From an uncultured Faecalicatena sp. (GTDB taxonomy: Bacteria; Bacillota; Clostridia; Lachnospirales; Lachnospiraceae), in the NCBI GenBank assembly GCA_948468385.1, contig CAOKHZ010000021.1:1-64000 (forward strand): a DNA stretch of 64,000 nucleotides. Direction: 5' to 3'. Under the pieces are notes generated by a model. That model was given only the letters and a program-made list of their open reading frames with translations, searched no databases and had not been told where the DNA came from. Made by a program: the position numbers and the translations under genes. How positions within the stretch are numbered: position 1 is the first letter of the stretch; each line of letters begins with the position of its first letter. Shown one piece after another: positions 60,483 to 64,000 of this stretch.

Positions 60483-62393
60483 TTAGATTTCAGCGTTACT
60501 TTCTAACGTGTTTTCGGTTTCGCGTACCAAAGTACCCTGGACGATGGGTTCTATGGTGCGGTTCATGAGGCGGTGGAGGATTTCCATGCCGCCCTTCTCT
60601 TTTAACGTGTTGTATAAAAAGTGGTCGGCAAGCTCCTCCGTTACGGATTCCAGGCCTTCCATGATCATGCTCTTGCCGGGCGTTTCGTACCAGCGGATTT
60701 CGATTTCATTATCATAAAAGAAAATGTTTGCCAATCTTTTTACCGACTCTTCCACATAGGCCATTTCCAGCTTTAGTACCAGATTGTCGTTTTCATCGGT
60801 CGTAAATCGTCCCCTCGTTCCCAAAAGATAAGTTTCGTCGTGCAACGTGAGAAGGCTTTCCTTGGCCAGGCCGAACCCGACCTTGACATCGTGCCATTCG
60901 TCCGCCTCATGGAAAGAAACGAGGAAGTCCTTGCCTTCGCGGGAAAACCTGACCGCGTGTATTCCTTCCGTCATGTTGTTGTGGAAGACTTGTAAAAACA
61001 ATGGAAAAAGGCCGATGGACTGTTGGGTCAAAGTGTATTTCCTTCCGTCCAGCATGCTTATGTAGTGTTCGTAGTCAAAACTGTAAGTGGAAACGTGGTT
61101 CGAGGCGGCATGAACGCCATGTCTCGCCCTAGGTTCGCGTGCCCTCCAAGGATCTTTTTGCAAGTCAAACGAGGAGGCCGCCCGGTGGGTTCGCCGCACG
61201 ATGGAGCCGGGAGTCGCCCAACCGCCCCTTTTGATGCGGGACGCCCGTTTTAATCCGCTTTCCAATTCGTCGATGGAGTGGAGCAAAAGCGAGTAGGCGG
61301 CAGAATTTTCCGGCAACGTGTCAGTCGGCATATAATCGAGCGGAAAATATTTTCGCACGATGTTCAGCATGACACAGTTCTGGAAAAGCTCATTGTTGCC
61401 CGCGTTCGTCACCAGAACCATGTCCATGTCCGGATAGACGACCACGTTTTGACCGAGCATGCCGTTGAACTCAAAACTGCCGGGGCGTTCTTCCATCCAC
61501 AGCTGGTAACCGTAGCCGAACGTGTCCGCATCTGTTTCCATATGTTTTTTCGTGGAGCGCTCCACCCAGTCGGCGGGAATGATTTGCCTGCCGTTCCACA
61601 TTCCTTTTTGCAGATAAAGTTGTCCCAACTTCGCCATGTCTTCGGTGCAGATGAAAAGTCCCCAGCCGCCCTTGGTGATGCCTTTCGGACAAACTTCCCA
61701 CAAAAATTTCGTGATGCCAAGCGGCTCGAACAGACGTGGGCGTAAATATTCTTCCATCGTCAGTCCGGTGCGCTCGGTAACGATGGCGGAAAGGACATAG
61801 GTGTTTAAGCTGTTGTAATGGAAGACGGTGCCGGGATCTTCCGTCACGGCGGAATTCAGGTAGCTGCCGAGCCAGTCGTTGCCGGAGACGATGCCGGATT
61901 CATTGAATGAGACCCCGCTTGTCATGGTAAGCAAGTTCTCCACGGTAATTACGGGGCGGAACATCTTCGTCAAAGGATTGATTTTGCTTTCAAAAATGGA
62001 GTAAATGTTTTCGTCCAAGTCGAGCAACCCTTCGCTTGCCAAAAAGCCGATTGCCATGCCGGTGATGCTTTTACACATGGAGTGGGAAATGTGCCAGATG
62101 CCTTTTCGGTAGGGGGCAAAATTGCACTCGCAAATGACCCTGCCATGGCGAAGCAGCATCAGGTGGTGCATGTCGGTGTATTTGGACGAGTCCAGCTCGC
62201 GAAGCAACGCGGCCAGGTGCGCGGAGGACACGCCCTGGCTCTCGGGAGTCGCGCGCTCAAATGGCTGTTCGTAGGGTTCTTCAAAAGGAAAAGGAATTTT
62301 TTGAGGGGAAAAATCGACCCGGCTGACCCCGCTGGTCTTGCCGAGTATGATGTCGGTAATCAGTTCTACGACTGCAAGTTGTTCGTTTGCCAT
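60483..62393 (-). CDS. Beta-lactamase-fold serine hydrolase with C-terminal lipid/ligand-binding-like domain
   Basis: A 636-residue class C beta-lactamase-related hydrolase (EstB/penicillin-binding type). The SxxK motif is S105-M-C-K108, the YxN-type motif is Y193-N-S195, and KGGWG follows near 232. The second half (about 430-636) is a beta-rich domain. Residues about 378-430 (DNA about 61100-61262) are an Arg/Ala/Gly-rich, low-complexity insert that joins the two parts and looks unlike the rest. No signal peptide, so cytoplasmic. Likely an esterase or D-amino-acid-type hydrolase; natural substrate unknown. AAAAGGAGA precedes the ATG on the minus strand. Confidence 0.8.
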   Translation of the reverse strand: MANEQLAVVELITDIILGKTSGVSRVDFSPQKIPFPFEEPYEQPFERATPESQGVSSAHLAALLRELDSSKYTDMHHLMLLRHGRVICECNFAPYRKGIWHISHSMCKSITGMAIGFLASEGLLDLDENIYSIFESKINPLTKMFRPVITVENLLTMTSGVSFNESGIVSGNDWLGSYLNSAVTEDPGTVFHYNSLNTYVLSAIVTERTGLTMEEYLRPRLFEPLGITKFLWEVCPKGITKGGWGLFICTEDMAKLGQLYLQKGMWNGRQIIPADWVERSTKKHMETDADTFGYGYQLWMEERPGSFEFNGMLGQNVVVYPDMDMVLVTNAGNNELFQNCVMLNIVRKYFPLDYMPTDTLPENSAAYSLLLHSIDELESGLKRASRIKRGGWATPGSIVRRTHRAASSFDLQKDPWRAREPRARHGVHAASNHVSTYSFDYEHYISMLDGRKYTLTQQSIGLFPLFLQVFHNNMTEGIHAVRFSREGKDFLVSFHEADEWHDVKVGFGLAKESLLTLHDETYLLGTRGRFTTDENDNLVLKLEMAYVEESVKRLANIFFYDNEIEIRWYETPGKSMIMEGLESVTEELADHFLYNTLKEKGGMEILHRLMNRTIEPIVQGTLVRETENTLESNAEI

Positions 62394-62483
62394 AAAATCA
62401 TCTCCTTTTGCAAAAATATACCACTCGAATTGGAATTATGCAACTATTTTTAGTTGCTTTCCGGAATAAATGGTTGCATTTGT

Positions 62484-62628
62484 GTTACTATTCACGGCCT
62501 GCGGCCGCGATAGTAACGGCATTCGGCCATTTAAAATCGCCTACGGCGATGGCCGAAATGCCCAATCGGCACCATCCTTTATCGGACGGAGGCCGTGCGG
62601 CGGGGCGCACAGCCCCGTGAATAGTAAC
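62484..62628 (-). repeat. Structured dispersed repeat, copy 2 (three hairpins)
   Basis: 145 bp homologous to 289-435 in the opposite orientation. Read on the minus strand it begins GTTACTATTCACGGGG and ends GGCCGTGAATAGTAAC. The same three stems form, but with paired base changes (for example stem 2 uses TTCGGCC/GGCCGAA where copy 1 uses CCAGCC/GGCTGG). It lies between the serine hydrolase and the jetA-like gene. The remaining sequence of 62394-62753 holds only the promoter candidate at 62691. Confidence 0.8.
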
Positions 62629-62690
62629 GCATTTGTTACAATCAATGCATTAACCGCAGATATCCACTTTTCGGATAGACAAATTTGTGA

Positions 62691-62696
62691 TAGAAT
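62691..62696 (+). promoter_or_regulatory. Candidate -10 of the jetA-like gene
   Basis: TAGAAT, five of six matches to the -10 consensus, 58 bp before the start. No good -35 at 17 bp, so the assignment is weak. Confidence 0.3.
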
Positions 62697-62753
62697 AATG
62701 ACGTTGAGAAATTCGGCAAATTGGATAGTTGTCGGGGCAAGAAGGAAGAGCGA

Positions 62754-64000
62754 ATGAATTTAATTGAGAAAATCCCCAAGGGGTTTTATAGGCTTTTTTC
62801 AAGTAAATATATCGAGTATTACATGCGGTTCTTGGTGGCCATCTACGAGGAATCCGGTAGGTCGTATTCGCTTTTGGGGCTTACGGAGCAGGAATGCCGG
62901 GCCATCATGAATGAGTGGATTGCGGTGGAGACGCTGGACTGGGGCGAGGAGCAGTTTGATGAAGAGGGCGAGTTGCTGACACGGTCGAACATGGCCTTCA
63001 TTTGTTTAAGGCATCTGGAGGAGTGGGGGTGGCTAAGGCGGGATTTTGACGAGTCATTGAACAGCTACGTCGTGTCGTTTCCCGAGTACAGCCAGATGTT
63101 CGTGGAGTTGTTTGGGCGCTTGTATAGCGAGGATGACACCAAGGAGCGGGAGAGTATCCTGGCGGTTTACAGCCATCTTTACACATATAGCTCCGATAAG
63201 GAAAAGAACAACGACATTTTGAAAAGTGCCTTGCAGACCTCGCGTTCCTTGCTGCAAATGCTTTCGAACATGCAGGAAGGGATGCGGGGATATTTTGACG
63301 AGCTGTCCAAACAACGAAGCTTCCTGGGGATTCAGGAAGTGCTCGTGAAAGAAATCAATAATAGTGACAGTAAAAAATACGCGATTCTTACGACGACGGA
63401 CAGCTTTTATAGGTATAAGGAAGCGGTGAAGGAACTGATAGACCAGAATCTGCGCGAAAACGAGGGGCGAAAGCAGGAGCTCCTGGATGAATTGCGGACG
63501 GCCAGGCAGGAAGAGGAAAGCATGGTGGGGGAAGAGAAGCGTCTGGAGGAACAAAAGACAATAGAGGAAATGGCTCTGGTGGGAACATTTGGCGCGGCAG
63601 ACGGGCAGAGAGCGATTCGGGAGCGGAACCTGGCAAGGGTCATGATGAATCGCCGCAAGCTTGAAAGAGGGGTTCGGTCGTGTGAAGAGGCCATGGACGT
63701 CATTTATCGTATCGAGCGGGAATTCGATGCCATTGAGAAGCGTTACAATAAATTGATTGAGCAAAAGACGATATTTGCCAGCCGGGCGGCGGCGAGGATT
63801 CGCTATATTTTGCTGGAGGGCGCTGTGGAGGAAGACCAGACGGTGACTCTTGTCAATCTTCTCAATCAAAACAAGGCTCGACAGGAGGAAATCTTGGAAA
63901 AATTGGCCGAACGGATGCATTTGACGGAACGGTTCCGTATAATGAGCGAGAAAAGTCTGGCAAAGAAGAGGGAGACTTCGAAGGAGGAGTTTGCACCGCG
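62754..64000 (+). CDS. jetA: Wadjet JetA-like protein (partial, open at window edge)
   Basis: An uninterrupted frame from ATG 62754 (AAGGAAG seven bases before it) to the window end, 415 codons without a stop. The first ~50 residues (IPKGFYRLFSSKYIEYYMRF, then AIYEESGRSYSLLGLTEQE) match the start of DUF5716/JetA proteins, the kleisin-like (MukF-type) subunit of the Wadjet SMC system. A helical middle part and a Glu/Arg/Lys-rich coiled-coil region (about 225-300) follow. In Wadjet the order is jetA, jetB, jetC, jetD, which recognises and cleaves circular plasmid DNA; here B-D would lie to the right of the window. The call rests on motif reading only. Confidence 0.72.
   Translation, partial: MNLIEKIPKGFYRLFSSKYIEYYMRFLVAIYEESGRSYSLLGLTEQECRAIMNEWIAVETLDWGEEQFDEEGELLTRSNMAFICLRHLEEWGWLRRDFDESLNSYVVSFPEYSQMFVELFGRLYSEDDTKERESILAVYSHLYTYSSDKEKNNDILKSALQTSRSLLQMLSNMQEGMRGYFDELSKQRSFLGIQEVLVKEINNSDSKKYAILTTTDSFYRYKEAVKELIDQNLRENEGRKQELLDELRTARQEEESMVGEEKRLEEQKTIEEMALVGTFGAADGQRAIRERNLARVMMNRRKLERGVRSCEEAMDVIYRIEREFDAIEKRYNKLIEQKTIFASRAAARIRYILLEGAVEEDQTVTLVNLLNQNKARQEEILEKLAERMHLTERFRIMSEKSLAKKRETSKEEFAP

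Overview
This window looks like chromosomal DNA from an anaerobic Firmicute of the Lachnospiraceae (Clostridia), probably a gut commensal. The basis is the mix of gene families: several carbohydrate solute-binding lipoproteins with CUT1-type permeases but no local ATPase, YesM/YesN-type two-component systems, many AraC-family regulators, GH30 and GH78 enzymes, a GPH symporter, a solitary biotin synthase, and a clustered pyrC-pyrF-pyrK-pyrD set. I saw no tRNA, rRNA, CRISPR array or intact insertion sequence.

Layout. 0-2 kb: a structured repeat, an Rpn-type PD-(D/E)XK nuclease and an orphan BrnA-like antitoxin. 2-7.3 kb: a sugar ABC importer (binding protein plus two permeases) and a separate lipoprotein. 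7.3-9 kb: a small Cys-containing protein and bioB. 9-13.3 kb: histidine kinase, response regulator and binding protein, a three-component sugar sensor. 13.4-19.7 kb: GH30 enzyme and divergent AraC regulator, a DUF624 membrane protein, a membrane-anchored protein, a DUF362 Fe-S-type protein and a TetR regulator. 19.9-27.7 kb: an SGNH esterase, a fumarate-reductase-like flavoprotein, a GPH symporter and a GH78 rhamnosidase, with an AraC gene convergent to them. 28-34.5 kb: a class II aldolase, a PocR-AraC regulator, a fucose-isomerase-like enzyme, an FGGY kinase and a DUF4432 epimerase, which together look like a complete route for one unidentified sugar. 34.6-40.9 kb: remnant of an LPXTG surface protein, then a binding lipoprotein and a 1309-residue hybrid sensor kinase. 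41-45.3 kb: a MarR-regulated heterodimeric ABC exporter. 45.4-48.9 kb: an orphan binding lipoprotein and divergent AraC regulator. 49-53.3 kb: an XRE regulator, a membrane protein, a NatA-like ATPase, a NatB-CPBP fusion and a prepilin-peptidase-like protein in one tight operon. 53.5-60.3 kb: an acyltransferase-like membrane protein, pyrC-F-K-D and a CPBP protease. 60.5-62.4 kb: a beta-lactamase-fold serine hydrolase. From 62.75 kb to the window edge: the start of a gene resembling jetA of the Wadjet anti-plasmid SMC system, open at the edge.

The most notable non-coding items are: two copies of a ~146-bp three-hairpin repeat in opposite orientation with compensatory base changes (289-435 and 62484-62628); six 15-bp iterons in front of marR; a run of six hairpins after the aldolase gene; and a 53-bp tandem repeat plus a 59-nt near-palindrome in the leader of the PocR regulator. 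All family assignments are from reading the sequence, with no database search.
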